In this document: one piece after another, positions 35,148 to 43,364 of the stretch | Layout: each line of letters begins with the position of its first letter | How positions within the stretch are numbered: the first letter of the stretch is position 1 | Assembly: GCF_003851545.1 (NCBI RefSeq) | Contig: NZ_BHVX01000006.1 | Location: forward strand, 1 to 64,000 | DNA length: 64,000 bases | Origin: Ralstonia sp. SET104 | GTDB lineage: Bacteria; Pseudomonadota; Gammaproteobacteria; Burkholderiales; Burkholderiaceae | Reading direction: 5' to 3' | Position numbers and translations under genes: made by a program | The notes under the pieces: model-generated | What the model was told of the DNA's origin: nothing | What the model saw: the letters and a program-made list of their open reading frames with translations, nothing else | Database searches by the model: none

Positions 35148-36875
35148 ATGCAAGGGCATCCGAGGAACCCATCGATCGTGCAACTGCGCGCTTGGTTCGC
35201 CTGCCTGGCGGCAGTGCTGCTGGCCGCGTGTGCCAGCCTGCCCGAACATGTGGAGCGGCCTGTCGCGGCAGCGCTGCCCAACGCAGAATCGGCCACCGCG
35301 CTGGGGCGCTTGGCGCAGTCAAATGCGCCGTCGGCGGATGTCTCTGGCTTTCGGCTGATCCCGTCGGGCGAAGAAGCCTATGCCACCTTGCTCACGCTGG
35401 CCGACCGCGCCGAGCGCACGCTGGACTTGCAGTACTTCATCATCGAAAGCGACAACAGCGTGCGCGAGCTGATGCGCCACGTGCTGGCGGCGGCTGACCG
35501 TGGCGTGCGCGTGCGCATGCTGGTCGATGATCTGCACAGCGATGGGCGTGATCTGGCGTTCCTCAAGTTTTCGTCGCATAAGAACATCGACGTACGGCTG
35601 TTCAACCCGTTTCCGGGCGGCCGCATGTCAAACGTCACCCGCTACCTGAGCGGCGCGGCGGAGTTCCGGCGCGTCAATCGGCGCATGCACAACAAGGCGT
35701 TCATTGCAGACAACGCGCTTGCCGTGACGGGCGGCCGCAACTTGGGTGCCGAATATTTCACGCAGAACCAGACCACCAACTTCGTTGATCTGGATGTGCT
35801 GGCGGCGGGGCCGGCGGTGCGGCAGTTATCGCTGGCGTTCGATGCGTACTGGAACAGCGAATTCGCGTACCCGGTGCAGGCGCTGGCGCCCGAGCCCGGC
35901 ACGGCGCATCCGCCCGAGCAGAAAGATGGCAACTATCCGCCGCCTGTGGCGGTGCCGCCCCGGCCTGCGGGGCCGCCGCAGCATATCGACGTGCCCACCC
36001 GGCCTATCGACATGGGCTCCGGTTCAAGCAAGCCTGCATCAGACGAGAACCCCTCCGACCTTGAGCAGCGCCGCAACCTGACCGATCTGGCAAGCCCGGC
36101 GCCGGAGCAGCCACTGCCGCTCAAGCCCGCACCGCGCGACTGGTTCCTGGCCGACCAGATCGCCCGCGGCCGCCTGCGTCTGGAGTGGGCGCCCGCGCAG
36201 GTCATCGTCGATCGTCCGGCCAAGGTGTCGGGTGATGACGTAGAACCGGGTGGCGAGCGTCTCGCCCAGACGCTGCTGCATCTCATTGACGAGGCCAAGC
36301 ACGAGGTGGTGCTGATCTCGCCTTACTTCGTGCCGAGCAAGCGCGGCGTTGAGGTGGCCAAACATTTGGAGGCGCGTGGCGTGCGCCTGCGCGTGCTGAC
36401 CAACTCGCTGGCGGCGACTGACGCGCCCATCGTGCACGTGGGCTATGCCAAATACCGCGGTGCGCTCGTCGACGATGGCGTCGAGCTGTATGAACTGCGC
36501 CCCACGCTGGGCGATCGCCCCAAGATGATCGGCACGTTCCGTTCGTCGCAGGCGAGTCTGCATGTGAAGTCGGTGGTGGTCGACCGCAGCACGCTGTTCG
36601 TCGGCTCGATGAATATCGACCCGCGCTCCATTGGGCTGAATACCGAGACGGGGCTGATCATCCGTAGCCCGGTGCTGTCGCAGGCGGTGGCCAAGCTGTT
36701 TGACGATTCGGTGCGCGATAGTGCGTACCGGGTGACCAGGGAGGACGGCCGCCTGCGCTGGACCACGCATCAGGATGGCAAGGCGGTTGTCGTCGATCAC
36801 GAGCCGGAGGTTGGCCTGGGCCGCCGAACGTGGATCCAGATGTTGGCGCCGTTTACGCCCGAAGAGCTGCTGTAG
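35148..36875 (+). CDS. Phospholipase D-family lipoprotein, ClsC-like
   Basis: A 575-residue PLD-superfamily protein with lipoprotein signal (ACLAAVLLAACAS; lipidated Cys near residue 27). Two catalytic motifs are present, HNKAFIADN near 180 and HVKSVVVDR near 471, so it can act as a phosphatidyl transferase; it resembles E. coli ClsC and Burkholderiales PLD lipoproteins. Between the domains lies an inserted region of about 90 residues (roughly 245-335) rich in proline that looks disordered. The start could instead be the GTG at 35178, which has a GAGG upstream. It is divergent from cls and ends before a strong terminator. Confidence 0.88.
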   Translation: MQGHPRNPSIVQLRAWFACLAAVLLAACASLPEHVERPVAAALPNAESATALGRLAQSNAPSADVSGFRLIPSGEEAYATLLTLADRAERTLDLQYFIIESDNSVRELMRHVLAAADRGVRVRMLVDDLHSDGRDLAFLKFSSHKNIDVRLFNPFPGGRMSNVTRYLSGAAEFRRVNRRMHNKAFIADNALAVTGGRNLGAEYFTQNQTTNFVDLDVLAAGPAVRQLSLAFDAYWNSEFAYPVQALAPEPGTAHPPEQKDGNYPPPVAVPPRPAGPPQHIDVPTRPIDMGSGSSKPASDENPSDLEQRRNLTDLASPAPEQPLPLKPAPRDWFLADQIARGRLRLEWAPAQVIVDRPAKVSGDDVEPGGERLAQTLLHLIDEAKHEVVLISPYFVPSKRGVEVAKHLEARGVRLRVLTNSLAATDAPIVHVGYAKYRGALVDDGVELYELRPTLGDRPKMIGTFRSSQASLHVKSVVVDRSTLFVGSMNIDPRSIGLNTETGLIIRSPVLSQAVAKLFDDSVRDSAYRVTREDGRLRWTTHQDGKAVVVDHEPEVGLGRRTWIQMLAPFTPEELL

Positions 36876-36890
36876 CAGCCCCAAAAGAGA

Positions 36891-36915
36891 AAACGCCGCG
36901 GATTGCGGCGTTTTT
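36891..36915. terminator. Bidirectional terminator between the PLD lipoprotein and entericidin-like genes
   Basis: A 9-bp perfect stem (AAACGCCGC with GCGGCGTTT) and a five-base loop are followed by a T tract on the plus strand and matched by A residues before the stem for the minus strand. It separates the two convergent genes. Confidence 0.88.
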
Positions 36916-36951
36916 CAACTCAGACAAGGGGGAGGCCCTGCCTTCGCGTCA

Positions 36952-37092
36952 TTACATCTTCTGCTTGGTATTGTCGGCAGCGTTTTCCAGCTTCTGGCCA
37001 CCCGTCTGGATGTCCTTGCCCATGCCTGCCATCGTGTTGCAGCCAGCCAGGAAAACGCAGCCCAGAGCCAGCAGTGCGATCAGTTTCTTCAT
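36952..37092 (-). CDS. Entericidin-type small lipoprotein
   Basis: A 46-residue lipoprotein of the entericidin A/B (EcnA/EcnB) family. MKKLIALLALGCVFLAGC is the signal with lipobox LAGC; the mature 29 residues (NTMAGMGKDIQTGGQKLENA and a lysine-rich end) have the typical GKD..GG..LE..A pattern and can form an amphipathic helix. It starts after AGGGGATCAAG. In E. coli such proteins act as a membrane toxin/antidote pair under stress; here a single copy is present, and its role is not known. Confidence 0.9.
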   Translation of the reverse strand: MKKLIALLALGCVFLAGCNTMAGMGKDIQTGGQKLENAADNTKQKM

Positions 37093-37384
37093 CTTGATCC
37101 CCTTGTGAGCCGTGCGGTATCCCGCACGATGTTCGCGTGATTGCCACCAGGGCGGTGGCGCAACCCGCATTTTAGTGCCACCCCGCATACGTGGGGTGCG
37201 CGGAGCGCATCTTTTTTACCTTCTTGTAAATCACTTGCGATGCATCTTGGACATTTGTGGGCGAGCCCTCTATTTCCGCCCGCCCTTGCCGTTAGCACTT
37301 TTCAGGAGTGAATCGGGTGCCGGAAGACGGCGCGCTAGAAGCGTCACCGCGCCACACACGGCCGAACCATGCAGGGGAAAACAC
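37093..37384. other. Divergent intergenic region, entericidin-like gene and chemoreceptor gene
   Basis: About 290 nt without a gene. It contains a hairpin CACCCC/GGGGTG near 37180-37199 and a T-rich stretch (37211-37228), but no sigma-28 type promoter that I can recognise ahead of the chemoreceptor gene. Confidence 0.5.
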
Positions 37385-38953
37385 ATGTGGAAATGGATGG
37401 ATACGAGCATTCGCACGCGGCTGACCTTCCTGGTCGCAGCGTTTGCAGTGATGATTGCGGTGGTGGGCGCGGCGGGCATCAGCACCGGCCGGGCCACCAA
37501 CGCCGATTTGCGCGCGGTGTATCTGGAAGATGCCAAGGGCTTGGACCTGTTGGCGAAAGACACCATCAACCTGTTGTGGGCGCGCATTCACTTGACCAAT
37601 TTTGATTCGGTCTCGTCGCCCGAAGAACTCAAGAAGCTGCTGTCTGATGCGCACACCATGGTCAACTCGGCCAATGACGCGTGGGCGCAGTTCATGAAGC
37701 TGCCGATTGCCGAGGCCGACCGCGCCCAACTGCAGGCTGCTGACGCCGCGCGCACCAGGTTCGTCAAGACGGCACTGGAGCCGGCCATTGCGGCGCTGGA
37801 GCGCAGTGACCTCACGACCTACCGCGACCTGAACACGACCCAGGTGCCGAAGCTGTTTGTCGACTATGACGCCGCGCTCGGCCCGCTGGTCGGGGCACGC
37901 TTCAAATATGGGCAGGAACGCTTTGACCATTCCCAATCACGCTACACCATGAGCATCTGGATTTCGGGCGGCTTGCTGGCCGCCGCGCTGGTGCTGTCGG
38001 TGCTGGCGCGCAGCGTGCTCGGCCGCACGTTGGTGCGTCCGCTGGAGCGCGCGATTCAGGTGTTCGAGCGCATGGCCTCGGGTGATCTCGCTACGCGCAT
38101 GGAAGGGCAGACCGCTGCTGGCCGCCGCGACGAAGCCGCACGCCTCATGCACGCGGTGTCGTCCATGCAGACGAACCTGCAGCAAATCATCGGCCAGGTG
38201 CGCACAGGCTCGGATTCGATCGCCAGCGCCACCAAGCAGATTGCCGCTGGCAATGCCGACCTGTCGCAGCGTACGGAGCAGCAGGCGTCGTCGCTGGAAG
38301 AAACAGCATCGAGCATGGAAGAGCTGACGAGCATCGTGCGCCAGAACGCTGACAACGCGCGTCAGGCGAGCACGCTGGCCGTTAACGCATCGGACATCGC
38401 CGTCAAGGGCGGGGAAGTCGTGGGCCGCGTGATCGAGACCATGTCGGGCATTAACGACAGCAGCAAGAAGATCGCCGACATCATCGGCGTGATCGAAGGC
38501 ATTGCCTTCCAGACCAACATCCTCGCGTTGAACGCTGCGGTGGAAGCCGCACGCGCGGGCGAGCAGGGCCGTGGCTTTGCCGTGGTGGCCGGCGAGGTGC
38601 GCAGCCTCGCGCAGCGCAGCGCCACAGCGGCCAAGGAGATCAAGGCGCTGATCGGCGATTCGGTGGGCCGCGTGCAGAACGGTTCGACCCTCGTGGCCGA
38701 AGCCGGTACGGTAATCGAAGAGGTGGTCGTGGCCGTGCGTCGCGTGACCGACATCATGGGCGAGATCAGCGCTGCGTCGGAAGAACAGAGCAGCGGTATT
38801 GAGCAAGTCAACCAGGCCGTTACACAGATGGATCAGGTGACGCAGCAGAATGCCGCGCTGGTCGAGCAGGCCGCAGCGGCTGCGGAATCCCTGGAAGAAC
38901 AGGCCGAGGCACTGCGCAGCGCGGTGGCGGTCTTCCGCGTCGAGCACGCATAA
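37385..38953 (+). CDS. Methyl-accepting chemotaxis protein
   Basis: A 522-residue transmembrane chemoreceptor of the Tsr/Tar architecture. Helix 1 is about residues 12-32, the periplasmic four-helix-bundle sensor runs to about 190, helix 2 is about 193-213, a HAMP domain follows, and the cytoplasmic signalling tip is at about 372-410 ([20 protein letters not shown] and the downstream [10 protein letters not shown]). The methylation regions flank it, with Q/E-rich heptads such as [20 protein letters not shown]. It starts after AGGGG. The C-terminus lacks a NWETF-like CheR docking peptide. Ligand unknown. Confidence 0.94.
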   Translation: MWKWMDTSIRTRLTFLVAAFAVMIAVVGAAGISTGRATNADLRAVYLEDAKGLDLLAKDTINLLWARIHLTNFDSVSSPEELKKLLSDAHTMVNSANDAWAQFMKLPIAEADRAQLQAADAARTRFVKTALEPAIAALERSDLTTYRDLNTTQVPKLFVDYDAALGPLVGARFKYGQERFDHSQSRYTMSIWISGGLLAAALVLSVLARSVLGRTLVRPLERAIQVFERMASGDLATRMEGQTAAGRRDEAARLMHAVSSMQTNLQQIIGQVRTGSDSIASATKQIAAGNADLSQRTEQQASSLEETASSMEELTSIVRQNADNARQASTLAVNASDIAVKGGEVVGRVIETMSGINDSSKKIADIIGVIEGIAFQTNILALNAAVEAARAGEQGRGFAVVAGEVRSLAQRSATAAKEIKALIGDSVGRVQNGSTLVAEAGTVIEEVVVAVRRVTDIMGEISAASEEQSSGIEQVNQAVTQMDQVTQQNAALVEQAAAAAESLEEQAEALRSAVAVFRVEHA

Positions 38954-38973
38954 GCAGCACACGCGCAAGCAAC

Positions 38974-39008
38974 AACGCCCTTGCGCATCGCTGCGCAAGG
39001 GCGTTTTC
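38974..39008 (+). terminator. Intrinsic terminator after the chemoreceptor gene
   Basis: A perfect 14-bp stem (AACGCCCTTGCGCA with TGCGCAAGGGCGTT) with a TCGC tetraloop is followed by TTTC and a T-rich repeat. It starts 20 nt after the stop codon and separates the gene from the convergent GGDEF-EAL gene. Confidence 0.92.
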
Positions 39009-39034
39009 TTGTTTTCTCGTTTTCTCGTTTTCCT
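39003..39034. repeat. Four tandem copies of an octamer GTTTTCTY
   Basis: GTTTTCTT, GTTTTCTC, GTTTTCTC and GTTTTCCT follow each other without gaps between the chemoreceptor terminator and the stop codon of the GGDEF-EAL gene. The arrangement gives an extended pyrimidine tract after the terminator stem. It may have arisen by slippage. Confidence 0.7.
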
Positions 39035-40450
39035 TTACGGCATCAGATCGCGTGCGCGCTCGGCAATCACGTCTTGTGTGTCGTCGATCCAACGTGCGGG
39101 AAAGGGCTGCGACAGGAGGTAGCCCTGGATCACGTCGCACCGGCAGGCGCGCAATGCGTGAAGCTGCGCGGCGGTTTCCACGCGTGTGGCCGTGACGGGC
39201 ACACCGGCGCCGTGCGCGGCAGCCACCAGGCGCTGCAGCACTGCGTGATCGCTCGCATTGGTCACAGCGTTGACAACGGCCTGATCGAGCTTGACCTGAT
39301 CCGGGCGGAAGGTTGCCAGGCAATCAAGGCTGCGCTCGGTGGCGCCAAAGTCTTCCACGGCCACGCGTGCGCCGCAGGCGTGCAGGGCCTCGACGGCTTT
39401 CTGTGCCGCACCGTTGGCACGGTGCAGCGTGTGCTCCGATATCTCGAAGACGAGGCGAGCGGTTGGCACTGCGTGGCGTGCGGCAATGTCGCGCACGACG
39501 TCGCTCAGTTGCGGATCGAGCAACTGCGCAACCGACAAATTGACGGCAGCATGCACGCCCGGCTGATGCCGGCTGTTGCGCCCCGCACGCTGGGATTCTT
39601 CACGCAGCAGCCCGGCCAGCATCTGCGCCGCGTTGTCGAGCACCCAGCGGCCCACCTCGCGAATGTCACCCGTCTGCTCCAGGATCGGCAGGAAATCGGC
39701 CGGCGCCACTCCGCCCAGTTCGGGTGAAATCCAGCGCAGCAGGAATTCGTAGCCGACGATGCAGCCATCGGCGAGGCTCAGTTGCGGTTGCAGGTTCAGG
39801 CTGAACTGATGCCGCGCGAGTGCATGACGCAGTTGCGCGGCCAGGCGCGGGTGCTGGGCTACGGCGTCTTCATCGTCGGCAGATGCAGTGTTGCCGCCGG
39901 AGTGCGGCGGCATGGCGGCCGGGGCGTACAGCGCAGGGCTTTGTTCAGCGCCGTGCTGAGCGCCGTAGAGCGCACGGTCAGCCTGTTCGATCAACCGTGC
40001 CGCATCGGAAGGCGTGCTCTCAAAGAGCGTCATGCCGATGCTGCACGAGCAGACCAGCTCGTAGCCGTGCGTGATGAAAGGCCGCGTAAGCGCGGCAGAA
40101 ATCTGCCGCGCGAGATCGTGAACATCCTGTGCCGAGGCGAAGTCTGCGCAGGCAACGGCAAAGGTTTCAGGGCCGATGCGCCCGACGATGGGCGCGGCGC
40201 CATCAGCATCCGGCACGCTTAGCGCTCCGAGCCGCGATGCACATTCGACGATGACCTCACGCGCGGCCAGCGGCCCGAGCGTGTTGGTGGCCTCGGCAAA
40301 ATGATCAAAGCCGATCAGCAACAGTGCGCCGATTGCGCCCTGGCGTGCGGGTTGCGGCATGGCAGCCAGCAGTTGGACAAATCGTTCGCGCTCCAGCAAT
40401 CCGGAGATGGGATCCAGACTCGATGGCGCGACAGACCTTGCGCGGCTCAT
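39035..40450 (-). CDS. Degenerate GGDEF-EAL domain protein
   Basis: A 471-residue cytosolic protein with an N-terminal GGDEF-like domain (about 15-170) and a C-terminal EAL-like domain (about 200-465). The cyclase motif GGDEF is replaced by GPETF (93-97), so cyclase activity is unlikely. In the EAL domain the signature reads EFLLRW (235-240), the Asn of AVNLSVAQ, the Glu of FEISEHTL and the Lys of DQVKLD are kept, but DDFG is EDFG and the loop-6 region reads TRVET instead of the usual EGVET. Partial loss of metal ligands suggests a c-di-GMP receptor or protein-interaction role rather than a phosphodiesterase; residual activity cannot be ruled out. No membrane segment. Confidence 0.88.
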   Translation of the reverse strand: MSRARSVAPSSLDPISGLLERERFVQLLAAMPQPARQGAIGALLLIGFDHFAEATNTLGPLAAREVIVECASRLGALSVPDADGAAPIVGRIGPETFAVACADFASAQDVHDLARQISAALTRPFITHGYELVCSCSIGMTLFESTPSDAARLIEQADRALYGAQHGAEQSPALYAPAAMPPHSGGNTASADDEDAVAQHPRLAAQLRHALARHQFSLNLQPQLSLADGCIVGYEFLLRWISPELGGVAPADFLPILEQTGDIREVGRWVLDNAAQMLAGLLREESQRAGRNSRHQPGVHAAVNLSVAQLLDPQLSDVVRDIAARHAVPTARLVFEISEHTLHRANGAAQKAVEALHACGARVAVEDFGATERSLDCLATFRPDQVKLDQAVVNAVTNASDHAVLQRLVAAAHGAGVPVTATRVETAAQLHALRACRCDVIQGYLLSQPFPARWIDDTQDVIAERARDLMP

Positions 40451-40674
40451 AAATGGGGATCGTCCTGCAAATGCCTTTAAAACAAAAATGCGTGCGTTCG
40501 ATACGCGGTCAATCGTATTGCTTTGTCACAAGCAAGCCTGCGGCATCATAAGCCGAAAGTTGGCTATGGTGGCCGCTTCACAGCATGTTTTCGTGTGAGG
40601 GCGGCAGGCGTTTTTAATATTCAATGGTAATTAATTCTGATAAAAGTGACGCGAATATCAGTGCTATCTGCACG

Positions 40675-41580
40675 TTACACCATGCGCTGGCCGCCCCAAA
40701 GCAATTGTTCATAGATGAAGCATTGCAGCAGCATTTTTTGGGCTGCGACCAGTTCGATGAACTCCACGCCGTATTGATAGACGTTGGGCAGGTCAGACGG
40801 CTTTTCACTGCGCACGAGTGCAGCGGCCACCAGCTCGGAGTGGTAGTCGCGCGTTTTCACCCGGAAGCGCAGACGCGCCGGTGCGCCGCTGACTGCTAAC
40901 CGATGTGCGGAACGGAACGACGCGCCCGTCGTGCTGATGTCCGAGATATGGATCATGCGCGGCGGGTCGCCACTCACCAGCATCTTGCCGACCACGTTGG
41001 CGCGCACGCGCAGCGATTTGCGCAACGTTCGGTTCTTGATCCGCCGCGGCGGCGACAGCACGACGTATTCGAACGGGATGCGGCAGACGGCCATCACCGT
41101 GCATTCGAAGCTGGCGATGCCCTCGCCCGAGAATGCGTGGATCTCCACCAGTTCGTCCTTGACCGGCATGACCGTGCGGCCGCTGTCGGTGGGCATGGTG
41201 ATCAGCAGATGACGCTGAGGGCTGTAGCCAATCACGCGGGCGGCGCCCTTCGTCTGGCCGGCGCCAGCGGTCAGGCGCACCGTCAGCATGCCGCCTGGGC
41301 GCAGGCCCAGCAGCTCCATCGCGATCGTGCGTTCGCCGTCCGGGTCGTCGCCCATGTCGGGGAAGCTCGTGTTCGGGAACTGCGTGTTTGCAAACGCTGG
41401 CGCAGGCGCGGGCGTGCCATCAGGCCGACGATGCGGGCGGTGCAGCGTGAACAGCAGGTCGATCTCCTCTGGCGAGTTGATGACGTCGCCCTTGGGGACG
41501 AGTAGCTGCCCGTCGGCGTCAAGCATCGGCCACGGCAGAGGGATCGCAAGCGGAATATCGAGAGGTTGAAGTTCGAGCAT
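40675..41580 (-). CDS. YcgR-like PilZ domain c-di-GMP receptor
   Basis: A 301-residue protein with an N-terminal YcgR-type beta domain (about 85-175) and a C-terminal PilZ domain. Both c-di-GMP binding motifs are intact: RKSLR (187-191, RxxxR) and DISTTG (214-219, DxSxxG). The first 80 residues form an additional proline-rich extension. YcgR proteins brake the flagellar motor when c-di-GMP is high, so a motility or surface-related role is likely. It lies next to a degenerate GGDEF-EAL gene and near an active-looking cyclase gene, forming a local c-di-GMP group. Divergent from the GtrA gene by about 120 nt. Confidence 0.88.
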   Translation of the reverse strand: MLELQPLDIPLAIPLPWPMLDADGQLLVPKGDVINSPEEIDLLFTLHRPHRRPDGTPAPAPAFANTQFPNTSFPDMGDDPDGERTIAMELLGLRPGGMLTVRLTAGAGQTKGAARVIGYSPQRHLLITMPTDSGRTVMPVKDELVEIHAFSGEGIASFECTVMAVCRIPFEYVVLSPPRRIKNRTLRKSLRVRANVVGKMLVSGDPPRMIHISDISTTGASFRSAHRLAVSGAPARLRFRVKTRDYHSELVAAALVRSEKPSDLPNVYQYGVEFIELVAAQKMLLQCFIYEQLLWGGQRMV

Positions 41581-41698
41581 GGCAATGGGGAGCCCACAGC
41601 CGCACGGGGCCCCACGTTTCTATACGGCCAAATGTCGCACAACTTTAAGCGCACTTATTGTGCAGGGGCGGTGGCACGCGGGTTGCGGCCCGGCAACC

Positions 41699-42220
41699 AT
41701 GATCGAGCACAATGTCAGTTCCAAAGCGGATGGGGTGGGCGCGACCATGGCGTCTCGGCAGCATTTCTGGGCAGCGGTGGAGCAGTTTGCGCGCTATGTC
41801 GTGATCGGCGGCGGTGCAACGCTGGCGCATTATGTGGTGCTGTTCGGGCTGGTGCAGGCGGGGGTCTCGCCGTGGCGGGCGTCGGTGGTGGGCAGCGTGA
41901 TTGGCGCCACGCTCAACTACTTCATCAGCCGGCAGGCTGTGTTCAACAGCACACGCGGGCACATCGGGGCGATGGTGCGCTTTGGCCTGGTGGCTTTCCT
42001 GGCGCTGGGGTGCAACGCCACCATCATGGCCATCGGGCTGGGGCTCGGGCTGTACTACCTGATTGCGCAGGTATTCGCCTCAGCCCTCACGGCAATCTTC
42101 AACTTCCTGGTGCACCGGTACTGGACGTTCCGTGACGCTGCGGCCGTGGGCGCACCCACTGAGCCGCAACCGGCCATCGTGCCGGAGCGGCCCATACGCG
42201 AGGGGCCTGAGCGGCCTTAG
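41699..42220 (+). CDS. GtrA-family membrane protein
   Basis: A 173-residue protein with four transmembrane helices typical of GtrA, a family that includes flippases for undecaprenyl-linked sugars. The family pattern FARYVVIGGGATLAHYVVLF (helix 1), SVIGATLNYFISRQAVF and FNFLVHRYWTF is clear. A proline-rich tail of about 30 residues follows the last helix. The start may be ATG 41699 or 41747; the open frame to 41579 is rejected. No glycosyltransferase partner gene is adjacent. Confidence 0.86.
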   Translation: MIEHNVSSKADGVGATMASRQHFWAAVEQFARYVVIGGGATLAHYVVLFGLVQAGVSPWRASVVGSVIGATLNYFISRQAVFNSTRGHIGAMVRFGLVAFLALGCNATIMAIGLGLGLYYLIAQVFASALTAIFNFLVHRYWTFRDAAAVGAPTEPQPAIVPERPIREGPERP

Positions 42221-42225
42221 CGTGC

Positions 42226-42708
42226 TTAATGCCGACCGGCGGCACTTCGCAGGCCAGCGGGGGTTTCGGCCACGAACGTGACCTCGCCGATGCCGTCGCC
42301 GGGCGGGGTGGGGCCCTCGCCGTGCAGGCGCTCAACAACCAGACGCACATCGATCACATCGGTCACGCCGGCAGCTTCCAGCGTGACAAGTGCGGCCAAC
42401 TGCGCAATCGCAAACGTATCCGCGAGCAGAGGCGTGTCGTCGTGGAGATCACCAGCAACGCGAGCGGGTGCGGTGTTGCTGGCGGCACGCGCAGAATGCT
42501 GCGCTGCATCACGTGCGCGATAGGCGAGATAGGCATCGGCAAAGTGCACGCGGTGCGCATCGAACACGCGCACGGCGGCAGTAAGGGCATCGTCAACCCA
42601 GGCCGGGTCGATCCATTGAGCGCCGGGCTGGGTACTTTCTGGCAGGCCCGCAAGCTTCAAGGCATAGCGGTGCGTTTGCGTGCCGGGGGCGACAAAACTC
42701 AATTCCAT
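42226..42708 (-). CDS. Uncharacterised small protein
   Basis: A 160-residue protein starting at an ATG with a strong GGGAGGT ribosome site (42708). I recognise no family. It is predicted soluble, alanine-rich and acidic, with a first part that looks like beta-helix-beta and a helical middle (HFADAYLAYRARDAAQHSAR). The frame is open further upstream to 42852, but the ribosome site fixes the start. Its stop lies 6 nt from the stop of the convergent GtrA gene. Confidence 0.72.
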   Translation of the reverse strand: MELSFVAPGTQTHRYALKLAGLPESTQPGAQWIDPAWVDDALTAAVRVFDAHRVHFADAYLAYRARDAAQHSARAASNTAPARVAGDLHDDTPLLADTFAIAQLAALVTLEAAGVTDVIDVRLVVERLHGEGPTPPGDGIGEVTFVAETPAGLRSAAGRH

Positions 42709-43364
42709 ACAACCTCCCACAACCGCGTGCGCATGTGCCGCGGCTCGCCGTGTTTGATCTCGCCCCCCCGAAAGCGATATTGAAGAATAGTAACGGAGCT
42801 GGCCGCCCGCGCGTTTCGTTCTTCCGGATGAGGGCCGAGGCTTTGTCGTCACCTACAGGCAACCACAGTGTGGAATTTGCTGCGCAACCATAAAGCAAAC
42901 GGTTGCGCGGGCAGCAGCGATCGCACTACCTAACCGAACGGCTAGCTGTTCGGCCCGGTGCGCCAGTGTAGAGTTGCCGGATGTCCGGCGACGCTGGGCA
43001 GGTGTCGACAATCGATGTCGACAAACGCAGACGGGAATGACGCGGGGCGCGTTTCCTTCGCGTCATTTCGCGTATGAGGGGACCTACGGCGCGCACGCGG
43101 TCCCTGTCCCCTCGCGGGAAGGGATTGCCCCGTTAACTTGCGGCTTCTATAGTCCGCCTCGATTCGTGCGCTTGCAACGCACCAAGGTCTGTCATCGCCG
43201 GCCACCAACCGGACCACACAGACCACGAGACCGGTCACGGGGATCACGCCAGCCGCCACCGCAACGAGCCCAACGCAGGTCATTGCGTCATGGAGCACCC
43301 TGCGGCGCGATGGCCATCACATCAGCTACCCCCGGGACTGCCGCATTCGCGAAACAGCATCGCC
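42709..43364. other. Long intergenic region before the PAS-GGDEF gene
   Basis: About 650 nt with no convincing gene. A minus-strand frame at 42942-43298 begins with a hydrophobic stretch (MLHDAMTCVGLVAVAAGVIP) but then becomes random-looking and has no ribosome site I can see. The region should hold the promoters of the 160-residue protein and of the cyclase; no repeats or strong hairpins are apparent. Confidence 0.5.

Noticed and set aside
42942..43298. Minus-strand frame beginning with a hydrophobic segment
   Set aside because: The first 35 residues could be a membrane helix, but the rest is random-looking, no ribosome site is seen, and the frame overlaps the probable promoter region of the cyclase gene.
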